Assembly (NCBI RefSeq): GCF_902498195.1
Contig: NZ_CABVIY010000007.1
Location: forward strand, 1 to 64,000
Length of the DNA: 64,000 nt
Direction of reading: 5' to 3'
Origin: Pseudomonas fluorescens
GTDB lineage: Bacteria; Pseudomonadota; Gammaproteobacteria; Pseudomonadales; Pseudomonadaceae
The notes beneath the pieces are model-generated. The model was not told where the DNA came from. It searched no databases and worked only from the letters and a program-made list of their open reading frames with translations. Below, in pieces: positions 1 to 7,810 of this stretch (positions within the stretch are counted from its first letter, which is position 1; every line of letters begins with the position of its first letter). The position numbers and the translations under genes are program-made.

Positions 1-102
1 GTTGGTTACATCTTTGATTTCTCGCGGAGTAACTTGTGATGCTGATAATCTGTTGACTAGCAGTCTGATACCACAAGCACCCACACGAATTGCTTGATTC
101 AG

Positions 103-115
103 TTGTTAAAGAGCG
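103..115 (-). promoter_or_regulatory. boxA rRNA antitermination site
   Basis: Minus-strand CGCTCTTTAACAA is a close match to the bacterial rRNA boxA (TGCTCTTTAACAA), where NusB/NusE load onto RNA polymerase. It lies about 35 bases downstream of the proximal rrn -10, the expected place. Confidence 0.85.
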
Positions 116-149
116 GTTGGTTAAGATGTTCGTCTCAACCGAGGCGCGC

Positions 150-177
150 ATTCTACAGCAGCCTCATTTGCTGTCAA
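150..177 (-). promoter_or_regulatory. rrn promoter 3 (proximal), sigma-70
   Basis: Minus-strand TTGACA (177-172), 16-bp spacer, TAGAAT (155-150), then a GC-rich discriminator. This is the promoter nearest the 16S gene. Its spacer length equals that of the other two. Confidence 0.8.
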
Positions 178-258
178 GTGGTTATTTTCAGAAGTTTTCA
201 AAGTTTCCTTTGTAACTTCAACCACTTGCGCTTTCGATCTCTCGTCAGCGGGAGGCGA

Positions 259-286
259 ATTCTACAGCGTTACACGCTGCTGTCAA
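259..286 (-). promoter_or_regulatory. rrn promoter 2, sigma-70
   Basis: Minus-strand TTGACA (286-281), 16-bp spacer, TAGAAT (264-259), again followed by a GC-rich discriminator. It shares the block CTGTAGAATTCGCCTC-like with promoter 3, which suggests duplication of a promoter unit. Confidence 0.8.
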
Positions 287-404
287 CACCTCTTTTTCAA
301 CTCCCTTTCGGCTTCGGTGACCTGAAGCAACTTGCTGTCGAAACCTTCGTAACTCATTGTTTACCAAGGAGTTTTCCGTTTGGACTGCGCCGGAAGTGGG
401 GCGA

Positions 405-432
405 ATTATAGACATCTGAAATCTGCCGTCAA
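405..432 (-). promoter_or_regulatory. rrn promoter 1 (distal), sigma-70
   Basis: On the minus strand the sequence reads TTGACG (432-427), a 16-bp spacer, then TATAAT (410-405), followed by a GC-rich discriminator typical of stringently controlled rRNA promoters. It is the outermost of three tandem promoters for the rRNA operon. Confidence 0.8.
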
Positions 433-564
433 GCATTGATTTGGATTATCTATCAACGACAACAAATTCGCCCTGATATATAGACGCGCTCGCCTCGATT
501 GCGCAGTATATTGCCCAATATCAAGCACAACACCCAAGCTCCTTACTTCGGACGATGCCTCTCA

Positions 565-1452
565 ATGAATGATCAGCCTCGCAGCCTTGCCTCGACCCTG
601 TTTTCGGTCGGCCTGCTATTAATAGCCATGGCATCGATCCAGTCCGGCGCCTCCCTTGCCAAGAGCATGTTCCCGGTCATCGGCGCTCAGGGGACCACCA
701 CCCTGCGTCTGGTCTTTGCCAGCGTGATCATGCTGCTCCTACTGCGCCCATGGCGAGCGAAACTCACATCCAAATCCCTGCGCACCGTCATCGTCTACGG
801 CATGGCGCTGGGTGGCATGAACTTCCTCTTCTATATGTCCTTGCACACGGTCCCCCTGGGTATCGCGGTGGCACTGGAGTTCACCGGCCCCCTGGCGGTG
901 GCCATTTACGCTTCACGACGGGCAATCGACTTTCTGTGGATCGCCCTTGCGGCAGTCGGCCTGCTCCTGCTGATACCCACAGGGGCGACGAGCGCAAGCA
1001 TCGATCTGCTGGGCGCCGGTTACGCTTTGGGCGCTGGCGTCTGCTGGGCGCTGTATATCCTTTTCGGTCAGAAGGCTGGCGCGGACAATGGCGTGCAGAC
1101 TGCTGCGCTGGGTGTGATGATTGCGGCGCTGTTCGTAGCCCCCATCGGCATTGTTCATGCGGGTGCTGCGCTGCTGACGCCGTCACTGATCCCGATAGCC
1201 ATCGGTGTTGCCATCCTGTCCACTGCCCTCCCCTATACCCTGGAGATGGTCGCCCTCACGCGCATGCCTGCCAGGACGTTCGGTACATTAATGAGCATTG
1301 AACCGGCCTTCGGTGCTCTTTCAGGTTTGCTGTTCCTTCATGAATACCTCTCCCTGTCACAGTGGATGGCTATCTTGTGCATCATTCTGGCTTCCGTCGG
1401 CGCGACCATGACCATGGGCAGCGCCGCCAAGCCCGCCATTGCGGCGGATTAG
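565..1452 (+). CDS. rhtA: Threonine/homoserine exporter RhtA (EamA/DMT family)
   Basis: Inner-membrane carrier of 295 residues, the same length as E. coli RhtA. It has about ten hydrophobic helices arranged as two EamA repeats (first half to about residue 140, second half 150-285). RhtA-type carriers export threonine and homoserine. I start it at ATG 565 (MNDQPRSLAS) because the open frame before it has only a TTG at 499 and no membrane or family features. The gene diverges from the rRNA operon on its left and stands alone. Family membership is clear from the helix pattern and family-like segments such as SGASLAKSMFPVIGAQG. The exact substrate is inferred. Confidence 0.82.
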   Translation: MNDQPRSLASTLFSVGLLLIAMASIQSGASLAKSMFPVIGAQGTTTLRLVFASVIMLLLLRPWRAKLTSKSLRTVIVYGMALGGMNFLFYMSLHTVPLGIAVALEFTGPLAVAIYASRRAIDFLWIALAAVGLLLLIPTGATSASIDLLGAGYALGAGVCWALYILFGQKAGADNGVQTAALGVMIAALFVAPIGIVHAGAALLTPSLIPIAIGVAILSTALPYTLEMVALTRMPARTFGTLMSIEPAFGALSGLLFLHEYLSLSQWMAILCIILASVGATMTMGSAAKPAIAAD

Positions 1453-1619
1453 CGCGAGATTTGACGAGGCACTGGTATTTACCGCTCGTTTAGGCCATGT
1501 TTAGTTCCGCAACCCAGTGTCAGGCATGGATTTTTCAGGACAGGGACATCAGAACGCTTCATGCGAAAGCGAATACTGCCAGACCGGGCGTCAGATCCGG
1601 AAATGCACTAAGGACAGCA

Positions 1620-1901
1620 ATGAAACGAATTTTGATACTGATCGCCGTACTTGCAATTGCGGGCTGTGCGGCGACATCGAAAACCCAGACCAAACACGGC
1701 AAGAAAGGGCTGCACATCAACTGTTCAGGGCTGTCATCTTCTTGGGACAAGTGCTACGCCAGTGCGGCCAATTCGTGCGCGCCCAAGGGATACAAGGTCA
1801 TCGCCAAATCCGGGGATGCCGTGGAGGAGCCGGGTGATTATCCATTTGGCCTCAACCCTGCGGGCTATACCAGCCGCAGCATGATCGTCATCTGCAAGTA
1901 A
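1620..1901 (+). CDS. Small lipoprotein of unknown function
   Basis: 93 residues from ATG 1620 (MKRILILIAV). The start gives a short basic, hydrophobic signal peptide ending in a lipobox, AIAG|C, so the mature protein should be a lipid-anchored periplasmic or outer-membrane protein of about 75 residues. It contains several cysteines (one in NCSG, one in KCYA, one in NSCAP and one at VICK), suggesting disulfides. A longer frame from 1497 exists, but the signal peptide fixes the later start. It converges with the TetR gene, with 15 bases between stops. I do not recognise a named family. Confidence 0.75.
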   Translation: MKRILILIAVLAIAGCAATSKTQTKHGKKGLHINCSGLSSSWDKCYASAANSCAPKGYKVIAKSGDAVEEPGDYPFGLNPAGYTSRSMIVICK

Positions 1902-1916
1902 ATCGACAGACCCTTG

Positions 1917-2477
1917 TCAGTGCCTCTGGCCTGCGATCTGACGACCGATTTCATCGTGACTGGATTTCAGCACTGTACGCTGAAGGTCCGCAGTGGCGAG
2001 CATGCGCGCAACCACCAGCGCGCCGATACATTGCGACAGAATGGCCCAGGCCAGGCTGTCGCTCCCCAGTAGCTGCGCCCAACTCTCCTGAAGCTGACAA
2101 ATCCAGTGCTCGGCCTGCTGTCGAACCCGCACATCGGAACGGGCAATCTCGGCACCCAATGCGGGTAACGCGCAGCCGGTTTCCGGATGCTCGACATGGG
2201 ACATGCTGAGGTAGTGCTTCAAGCAGCGCTCAAGCTTGTCGCGATCCTGATCGGCGCCCAGGCGCTCCAGACTCTGGCGCAACTCATGCTCGACGATTGA
2301 AGCGAACAGTTCGTCTTTCGACGAAAAATGACTGTAGAACGCCCCCCCGCTCAAGCCGATCGCTTTCATCAAGCCATCGACACCCACCGTGGAGAAACCG
2401 GACTTCTTGGCAGACACCGCGCTGCTTTGCAGCAACTTGTCCCGGGTTTCCAGCTTGTGATTGGCCGAGTAACGCAT
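1917..2477 (-). CDS. TetR/AcrR-family transcriptional repressor
   Basis: 186 residues. The N-terminal TetR helix-turn-helix is clear (residues about 8-55, with VDGLMKAIGLSGGAFYSHFSS as recognition region), followed by a helical ligand domain containing CALPALGAEIARSD, a pattern common in the TetR subgroup that controls adjacent reductases. It diverges from the SDR gene at 2570, and the 92-bp gap between them holds two near-identical operator-like sites (2527-2536 and 2542-2551). It therefore probably represses itself and the SDR/isomerase pair. The inducer cannot be read from sequence. Confidence 0.88.
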   Translation of the reverse strand: MRYSANHKLETRDKLLQSSAVSAKKSGFSTVGVDGLMKAIGLSGGAFYSHFSSKDELFASIVEHELRQSLERLGADQDRDKLERCLKHYLSMSHVEHPETGCALPALGAEIARSDVRVRQQAEHWICQLQESWAQLLGSDSLAWAILSQCIGALVVARMLATADLQRTVLKSSHDEIGRQIAGQRH

Positions 2478-2526
2478 TGTCCTTCCCTCAGAGTTGATCG
2501 CCTTGACGTTGCTCGAATCGTAGCAT

Positions 2527-2551
2527 AACGTTCGTTTAGTTAACGATCGTT
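2527..2551. promoter_or_regulatory. Twin operator of the divergent TetR regulator
   Basis: Two 10-bp sites, AACGTTCGTT (2527-2536) and AACGATCGTT (2542-2551), are spaced 15 bp centre to centre. The second is a perfect palindrome and the first differs by one base. They lie between the tetR start and the SDR start, the usual place for a TetR operator. Binding is inferred. Confidence 0.65.
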
Positions 2552-2569
2552 TACCAAAGGGATCTACCC

Positions 2570-3298
2570 ATGAATAACAAGAAGGTCGTACTGGTTGTCG
2601 GCGCGGGTGACGCTACGGGTGGCGCTATTGCCAAGCGTTTTGCACAGGAAGGATTTGTCGCCTGCGTCACCCGCCGCAGCGCGGACAAGCTCCAGCCGCT
2701 GGTGGATACCATCAAGGCCACTGGCGGTGAGGCCCATGGTTTCGCCTGCGATGCGCGCAAGGAAGAAGACGTGGTGGCACTGGTCGAGCAAATCGAAAAC
2801 GAGATCGGCCCTATCGAAGCGTTCGTGTTCAACATCGGTGCCAACGTGCCGTGCAGCATTCTGGAAGAAACCGCCCGCAAGTATTTCAAGATTTGGGAAA
2901 TGGCCTGCTTCTCAGGGTTTCTCAATGCCCGTGAAGTGGCCAGGCGCATGGCCAAGCGACAACGGGGGACCGTCCTGTTCACCGGTGCCACCGCCGGCAT
3001 GCGCGGTGCCGCCGGTTTTGCCGCGTTCGCCGGCGCCAAGCACGGGATCCGGGCGCTGGCACAAAGCATGGCCCGTGAACTCGGGCCGATGAACATTCAC
3101 GTCGCCCACGTCATCGTCGACGGCGCGATCGATACCGATTTCATTCGCGACAACTTCCCTGAAAAATACGCGACCAAGGACCAGGACGGCATTCTCAACC
3201 CTGAACACATTGCCGAGAATTACTGGTACCTGCACAGCCAGCCCCGCGATGCCTGGACTTTCGAACTGGACCTGCGTCCCTGGAGCGAACGCTGGTAA
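2570..3298 (+). CDS. SDR-family protein lacking the catalytic tyrosine
   Basis: 242 residues with a Rossmann start, VVLVVGAGDATGGAIAKRF, that fits the short-chain dehydrogenase nucleotide site. At the active site the canonical Y-x-x-x-K is F153-A-G-A-K157, and the position of the catalytic serine is occupied by Ala/Thr (FTGATAG, 137-143). The protein may therefore be catalytically altered, or bind NAD(P)(H) and use another chemistry. It is the first gene of a pair with the DsbA-like isomerase at 3335 (36-bp gap) and faces a TetR gene with twin operators. Many Pseudomonas genomes label such proteins simply SDR oxidoreductase. Substrate unknown. Confidence 0.8.
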   Translation: MNNKKVVLVVGAGDATGGAIAKRFAQEGFVACVTRRSADKLQPLVDTIKATGGEAHGFACDARKEEDVVALVEQIENEIGPIEAFVFNIGANVPCSILEETARKYFKIWEMACFSGFLNAREVARRMAKRQRGTVLFTGATAGMRGAAGFAAFAGAKHGIRALAQSMARELGPMNIHVAHVIVDGAIDTDFIRDNFPEKYATKDQDGILNPEHIAENYWYLHSQPRDAWTFELDLRPWSERW

Positions 3299-3334
3299 AC
3301 CTTCCCCTACAACAATAAGCAGAGCGCATCGACC

Positions 3335-3925
3335 ATGAGCAAAACCGTGGAATTCTTTTTTGATCTGGGCAGTCCCGCCACCTACCTGGCGTACACCCAG
3401 CTGCCCAAACTCTGTGAGCAAACCGACAGCCAGTTGATCTACATCCCAATCCTGCTCGGCGGCGTGTTCAAAGCCACCGGCAACGCCTCGCCGGCGACCA
3501 TTCCGGCCAAGGGTCGCTACATGTTTCAGGACCTCGACCGATATGCCAGGCGCTATGGCGTGCCGCTGAAATTCAATCCGCACTTCCCGATCAACACCCT
3601 GATGCTGATGCGCGCCGTCACCGGTATGCAGCTGCGCCATCCAGAACGCTTTGCCGCGTTCATCGATTGCCTGTTCAAAGCGCTGTGGGTTGACGGCCGC
3701 AGCCTCGACGAGCCGGCCACCGTCGCCACGGTCCTGACCCAGAACGGTTTTGATCCTGAGCAGGTGCTAGCCCTGACGGCCGACGAGGACGTGAAGGCCA
3801 CGCTCAAGGACAACACCGAGAAAGCCGTGCAACGGGGTGTATTCGGCGCTCCGAGCATGTTTGTCGGCGACCAACTGTTCTTCGGCCAGGACCGACTGGA
3901 CTTCGTCCTTGAAGCCCTGAGTTAA
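3335..3925 (+). CDS. 2-hydroxychromene-2-carboxylate isomerase / kappa-GST family (DsbA fold)
   Basis: 196 residues. It begins with VEFFFDLGSPATYLAY, the thioredoxin-like strand with the family serine (S13-P14) that activates glutathione in HCCA isomerases and kappa GSTs. An alpha-helical insertion follows, and the C-terminus has the typical GVFGAPSMFVGDQLFFGQDRL-like segment (residues about 168-187). Members use glutathione for isomerisation or conjugation, classically in naphthalene breakdown. Here the partner is a TetR-controlled SDR, so a role in handling a xenobiotic or reactive compound is plausible but inferred. Its stop overlaps the 3' end of the convergent dehydrogenase gene by four bases. 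Confidence 0.82.
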   Translation: MSKTVEFFFDLGSPATYLAYTQLPKLCEQTDSQLIYIPILLGGVFKATGNASPATIPAKGRYMFQDLDRYARRYGVPLKFNPHFPINTLMLMRAVTGMQLRHPERFAAFIDCLFKALWVDGRSLDEPATVATVLTQNGFDPEQVLALTADEDVKATLKDNTEKAVQRGVFGAPSMFVGDQLFFGQDRLDFVLEALS

Positions 3926-4920
3926 ATCTCGATGACCAACCGCCCTTGTGCCGCTCCCGACTGGAGCAGCGCATGGGCGGCCTCGGCTGTTTGCAGGTTG
4001 AAGCGGCGCGGATCGAGGATCGGTTTGAGCTTGCCCGCCTCGATCAGGCTAGCCGTCTCGCGCAATATATCCCCGTGATGCTCGCGCCCCTGCCCCGTCA
4101 GCAATGGCAGCAGGGTGAATACACCCGAATAAGTCGCGCCTCGAAACGAAAGCGGCGCAAGACTGTGCTGACCCCAACCCAGGCAACTCACCACGTGACC
4201 GTGATAGCTGCGCACCGCCTTGAAGGAGGCATCCAGGGTTTCGCCACCCACCGTGTCGTAGACAATATCGAAGCCCTCCCCGCCCGTGTGCTCAGCCACA
4301 TAGGCCTCGACCGCAGATTTTCGGTAATCGATAAAGGTTGCGCCCAATGCTTCGATGATTCCCTGCTGCCGCGCGGAGCCAGTGGCAAACACCTGCGCAC
4401 CGAACGCACGGGCAATTTGTACCGCGACATGACCGACACCGCCCGCCGCGCCATGTATCAACACTGTTTGCCCCGGCTGCACCCGCGCCCGGTCGACCAA
4501 CCCCTCCCACGCCGTTATCAGCACCAACGGCAACCCTGCCGCTTCACGCATGCTCAGATTGCCGGGCTTAGGCGCCAGCAACCGCGCATCGACCACCGCG
4601 TACTCAGCCAACGAACCCTGTACCCCGCCAATCCCGGTGGCCATGGCATAGACCTCATCGCCCGGTAACCAGTCATTCACGCCCTCCCCCAACACTTCCA
4701 CGGTCCCCGCCAAGTCCATACCCAACACCGCCGGCAATGCCTGTCGCGCATGGGCGGCCTGGCCCGAGCGAATTTTCCCGTCCAGCGGGTTCACCCCGCT
4801 GGCCGCGATCCTCACCAACACCTGCCCCGACCCGGGCATCGGTCGTTCAATGGACGCCAGGCGTAACGGTGCATTAGCCGAATCAACAATCAGTGCGCGC
4901 ATAAGCCGTGAATCAGTCAT
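3922..4920 (-). CDS. Quinone-oxidoreductase-like MDR dehydrogenase
   Basis: 332 residues from ATG 4920 (MTDSRLMRAL), preceded by GGAATTCGAGAA. ATG 4902 and GTG 4968 are alternatives. It is a medium-chain dehydrogenase with a GroES-like N-terminus (GVNPLDGKIRSG, about residues 45-56) and an NADPH-binding Rossmann motif HGAAGGVGHVAVQIA (about 155-170). Catalytic zinc ligands are absent, as in quinone oxidoreductases and enone reductases. The gene diverges from a LysR regulator at 5038, an arrangement usual for a LysR target. Substrate unknown. Confidence 0.85.
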   Translation of the reverse strand: MTDSRLMRALIVDSANAPLRLASIERPMPGSGQVLVRIAASGVNPLDGKIRSGQAAHARQALPAVLGMDLAGTVEVLGEGVNDWLPGDEVYAMATGIGGVQGSLAEYAVVDARLLAPKPGNLSMREAAGLPLVLITAWEGLVDRARVQPGQTVLIHGAAGGVGHVAVQIARAFGAQVFATGSARQQGIIEALGATFIDYRKSAVEAYVAEHTGGEGFDIVYDTVGGETLDASFKAVRSYHGHVVSCLGWGQHSLAPLSFRGATYSGVFTLLPLLTGQGREHHGDILRETASLIEAGKLKPILDPRRFNLQTAEAAHALLQSGAAQGRLVIEI

Positions 4921-5006
4921 TTCTCGAATTCCAGTCAGATGAGTTTGCAGGACTGATCTTCCACCCACTCACTCATGCCGATAAGACACCGTGTCGCTAT
5001 AGTGAA

Positions 5007-5023
5007 CATGCCCATTTGGCATG
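5007..5023. promoter_or_regulatory. Possible LysR operator between divergent genes
   Basis: Inverted repeat CATGCC-N5-GGCATG lies in the 117-bp gap between the dehydrogenase and lysR starts, 15 bases before the lysR GTG. It is the only obvious dyad in the gap. LysR regulators usually bind such dyads in a shared divergent promoter. Function is inferred. Confidence 0.4.
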
Positions 5024-5037
5024 AATGAGAAACGCCC

Positions 5038-5946
5038 GTGGATAAACTCAATGCAATGGCCATTTTTGTCCGGGTGGTGGAGCGCGGCAGTTTTTCCGCC
5101 GTCGCCCGGGAATTGCAGACCAGCCAGCCGACCATCAGTAAAGTGCTGCGGGCGCTCGAATCCGAGCTGGGGGGAAGGCTGATCGCTCGTAGCACCCGCA
5201 AGTTATCCCTGACGGATGAAGGTCAGCGGTATTACAGCGAGTGCCGGCAAATCCTCGCTGCGGTGGACGCCGCCGAGCACAGCTTCCAGTCCGGCCGGGA
5301 AACCATCGCCGGCCCCCTGAGGATCGGCTCCTCCGTCAGCTTCGGGCGCTTGCAGATTGCCCCGCGCCTGCCGGCATTCCTCTTGTGCCATCCCGGCGTG
5401 CAGGTTGACCTGCAACTGAACGATCAGAATCAGGACCTGGTCAGCGAAGGCCTGGATGTCACGTTCAGGATCGGCGCGTTGAACGACAGCGGCCTGATCG
5501 CCCGCCCTGTCGGCACGACCCACCGGATCACCGTCGCGGCGCCGCAATACCTTGCACAACACGGCCAGCCACAAACGCCCGAAGAACTCGGCGCGCACAA
5601 CTGCCTGCTGTTCAATCTGCTGACCAGCCAGAATCTATGGGTGTACGAGAAGGATGCCCAGCGCTACGCAGTACGGATAAAGGGCAATGCGCAAAGCAAC
5701 AACTCCGAAGCGATTCGCGAGATGGTGCTGGGTGGATTGGGGATTGCACTGTCGCCAGTGTGGCTGTTCAGCGAAGACCTGAAAGCCGGGAGAGTGATCG
5801 CGATTTTGCCGGAGTACACCGCACAATCGCTGCCGATTCATGCCGTGTTCCCGGCGAACCGTCGCCAGTCCGCCAGGGTCAACGCCTTTGTCGACTACAT
5901 GAGCCTGGCGCTGAAATCAGCGCCAGAACTCCTGCCGGTCAAATAG
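5038..5946 (+). CDS. LysR-family transcriptional regulator
   Basis: 302 residues from GTG 5038 (MDKLNAMAIFVRVVERGSFS). It has the N-terminal winged helix-turn-helix of LysR (residues 3-62, SAVARELQTSQPTISKVLRALE) and a two-lobed effector domain (about 90-295). The usual job is to activate the divergent neighbour, here the quinone-oxidoreductase-like gene, in response to a small aromatic or electrophile. The GTG start is preferred because the family's N-terminus begins MDxLxAMxxFVxV. The last eight bases overlap the end of the convergent aminopeptidase gene. Confidence 0.9.
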   Translation: MDKLNAMAIFVRVVERGSFSAVARELQTSQPTISKVLRALESELGGRLIARSTRKLSLTDEGQRYYSECRQILAAVDAAEHSFQSGRETIAGPLRIGSSVSFGRLQIAPRLPAFLLCHPGVQVDLQLNDQNQDLVSEGLDVTFRIGALNDSGLIARPVGTTHRITVAAPQYLAQHGQPQTPEELGAHNCLLFNLLTSQNLWVYEKDAQRYAVRIKGNAQSNNSEAIREMVLGGLGIALSPVWLFSEDLKAGRVIAILPEYTAQSLPIHAVFPANRRQSARVNAFVDYMSLALKSAPELLPVK

Positions 5947-7747
5947 CCGCGGTGCGGGTGTTCAACCACTCGAGGGCCGCACCGTCGAGCAACGGACTCA
6001 AACGCTCGCGCACTTCGGCGTGATAAGCGTTGAACCACTGCTTTTCCTCTTGGCTGAGCAGCGACGGCTCCAGGCAACGGGTGTCGATCGGGCACAGGGT
6101 CAGGGTTTCGAATTTCAGGAACTCGCCGAACTCGCTGCTGCCTGCTTCACGGTTCATCGCCAGGTTTTCGATACGCACACCCCAACGCCCCGGACGATAA
6201 GTGCCCGGTTCGATGGACGTGATCATGCCCGGCTGCATCGCGGTTTGCGGTGCGGGCGCGGCTTGATAGGCGATGACTTGCGGACCTTCGTGAACATTGA
6301 GGAAGTAGCCGACGCCGTGACCGGTGCCGTGACCGTAGTCGACGCTTTCGGCCCAGATCGGCGCGCGGGCGATGGCGTCGAGCAACGGCGACAGAATGCC
6401 CTTGGGGAATTGCGCGCGGGACAAGGCAATCACGCCTTTGAGCACGCGGGTGCAATCGCGCTTCTGCTCGGCCGTCGGCGTTCCGACCGGCACCATCCGT
6501 GTGATGTCGGTCGTGCCGCCCAGGTACTGGCCACCGGAGTCGATCAGCAACAGGCCGTCACCCTCGATCACCGCATGCTCTTCTTCGGTGGCGTGGTAGT
6601 GGGGCATGGCGCCGTTGGCGTTGAACGCCGCGATGGTGTTGAAGCTCAAGGACACGTAACCCGGACGACGCTCGCGCGCGGCGGTGAGTTTTTCGTCGAT
6701 GGTCAGTTCGGTGATGCGCTCACGGCCCAGTGCCGAGTCGAGCCAGGTGAAAAACTCACACAGTGCCGCGCCGTCCTGCTCCATGGCCTGACGGATGTGC
6801 CCGGCATCGGCCAGGCTTTTCTGCGACTTGGCCAGGGTGGTCGGGTTCAGACCCTCGATCAGCTGCACGCCGCTGTTCAGGTTGCCCAGCAGGCCGGCGG
6901 TCACGCGTGCCGGATCGACCAGCAGGCTCGCGCCGTTCGGCACTTCACCCAGGGCGGCCGCCACTTCACTGTAGTCACGCAGGGTCACGCCGTCCTGCTC
7001 AAGGACCGCACGCAGCTGCGCATCGACCTTGCTCAGCGCGACGAACAGGGTTGCCTGCTGCTGGCTGATCAGGGCGAACGATACGAACACCGGGTTGAAC
7101 GAGACGTCGCAGCCACGCAGGTTGAACAGCCAGGCGATGTCATCGAGGGTGGCGATGAAATGCCAGTCGGCACCCTTCGCCTGCAAGGTTTCGCGCAGCG
7201 TGGCGAGTTTTTCGCCGCGGCTGACGGTGGCTTGCGGTGGCAAGTGCTGATAGATCGGCTCGTTCGGCAGAATCGGGCGATCACTCCAGACTTCGTTCAG
7301 CAGATCGATGTCGGTGCGCAGGCGGGCGCCGCGCTCTTCGAGCTTGCTGCCCAACGTGCGCGCCGAGGCCACGGCCATCACCGCGCCATCGACCGCGACT
7401 ACGCCGCCTTCAGGGGTTTGCTCGGCGAGCCAGTCCAGAGGACTCGGTTGCCCCGGCTGCAGCTTGACCAGCTCGATGCCGCTGCCCTTGAGTTCCTTGG
7501 TCGCCTGCTCCCAATAACGGCTATCGGCCCAGACACCGGCAAAATCCGGGGTCACGATCAGGGTGCCGACCGAACCGTGGAAACCGGACAACCACTGACG
7601 CCCTTGCCAGTAGCCCGGCAGGTATTCGGACAGGTGCGGGTCGGCCGACGGCACCAGAAGCGCGTGAATGCCCTCCCGGCTCATCAGCTCGCGGGTTTGC
7701 GCCAGGCGCTGGGGCACCGATCCATTGATCGAAGACTGCGTACTCAT
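5939..7747 (-). CDS. Xaa-Pro aminopeptidase (aminopeptidase P family, M24)
   Basis: 602 residues, the three-domain cytosolic form like eukaryotic XPNPEP1, longer than E. coli PepP (about 440). Two creatinase-like N-terminal domains (to about 310) precede the pita-bread catalytic domain. Metal ligands are visible: two Asp in LLLIDSGGQYLGGTTDITRM, His in YGHGTGHGVGYF, and Glu in ITSIEPGTYRPGRWGVRIEN. It removes the N-terminal residue from peptides with proline at position two, probably with two Mn(II) ions. It starts at ATG 7747 and reads in the same direction as the cysteine desulfurase upstream (63-bp gap), so they may be cotranscribed. Confidence 0.92.
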   Translation of the reverse strand: MSTQSSINGSVPQRLAQTRELMSREGIHALLVPSADPHLSEYLPGYWQGRQWLSGFHGSVGTLIVTPDFAGVWADSRYWEQATKELKGSGIELVKLQPGQPSPLDWLAEQTPEGGVVAVDGAVMAVASARTLGSKLEERGARLRTDIDLLNEVWSDRPILPNEPIYQHLPPQATVSRGEKLATLRETLQAKGADWHFIATLDDIAWLFNLRGCDVSFNPVFVSFALISQQQATLFVALSKVDAQLRAVLEQDGVTLRDYSEVAAALGEVPNGASLLVDPARVTAGLLGNLNSGVQLIEGLNPTTLAKSQKSLADAGHIRQAMEQDGAALCEFFTWLDSALGRERITELTIDEKLTAARERRPGYVSLSFNTIAAFNANGAMPHYHATEEEHAVIEGDGLLLIDSGGQYLGGTTDITRMVPVGTPTAEQKRDCTRVLKGVIALSRAQFPKGILSPLLDAIARAPIWAESVDYGHGTGHGVGYFLNVHEGPQVIAYQAAPAPQTAMQPGMITSIEPGTYRPGRWGVRIENLAMNREAGSSEFGEFLKFETLTLCPIDTRCLEPSLLSQEEKQWFNAYHAEVRERLSPLLDGAALEWLNTRTAAI

Positions 7748-7810
7748 CGTAACTCCTGCTAACCACTCATCATTGTTGTGTAGTGCCGATCGGTGTCGGC
7801 GCTTTGTGCC

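Larger units (their letters stand above)
1..398 (-). other. Leader (5' external transcribed region) of an rRNA operon, reading out of the left edge
   Basis: No protein gene is supported here. Read on the minus strand, the first 120 bases match the conserved leader that precedes 16S rRNA in Pseudomonas, including the block TTCGTGTGGGTGCTTGTGG and an end at GATGTAACCAAC, after which mature 16S normally starts within a few bases. The 16S gene itself therefore lies just outside the window. Three tandem promoters and a boxA antitermination site (listed separately) lie in or beside this stretch. Identification is by recalled leader sequence and promoter architecture, not by seeing rRNA. Confidence 0.85.

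Noticed and set aside
1..120. Part of the 16S rRNA gene or a tRNA at the left edge
   Set aside because: The sequence is the leader before 16S. It does not contain the 16S 5' end (AGAGTTTGATC), and no tRNA cloverleaf is seen.
6020..7762. A 580-codon plus-strand frame opposite the aminopeptidase gene
   Set aside because: Antisense shadow. The minus strand has the complete M24 metal-ligand set.
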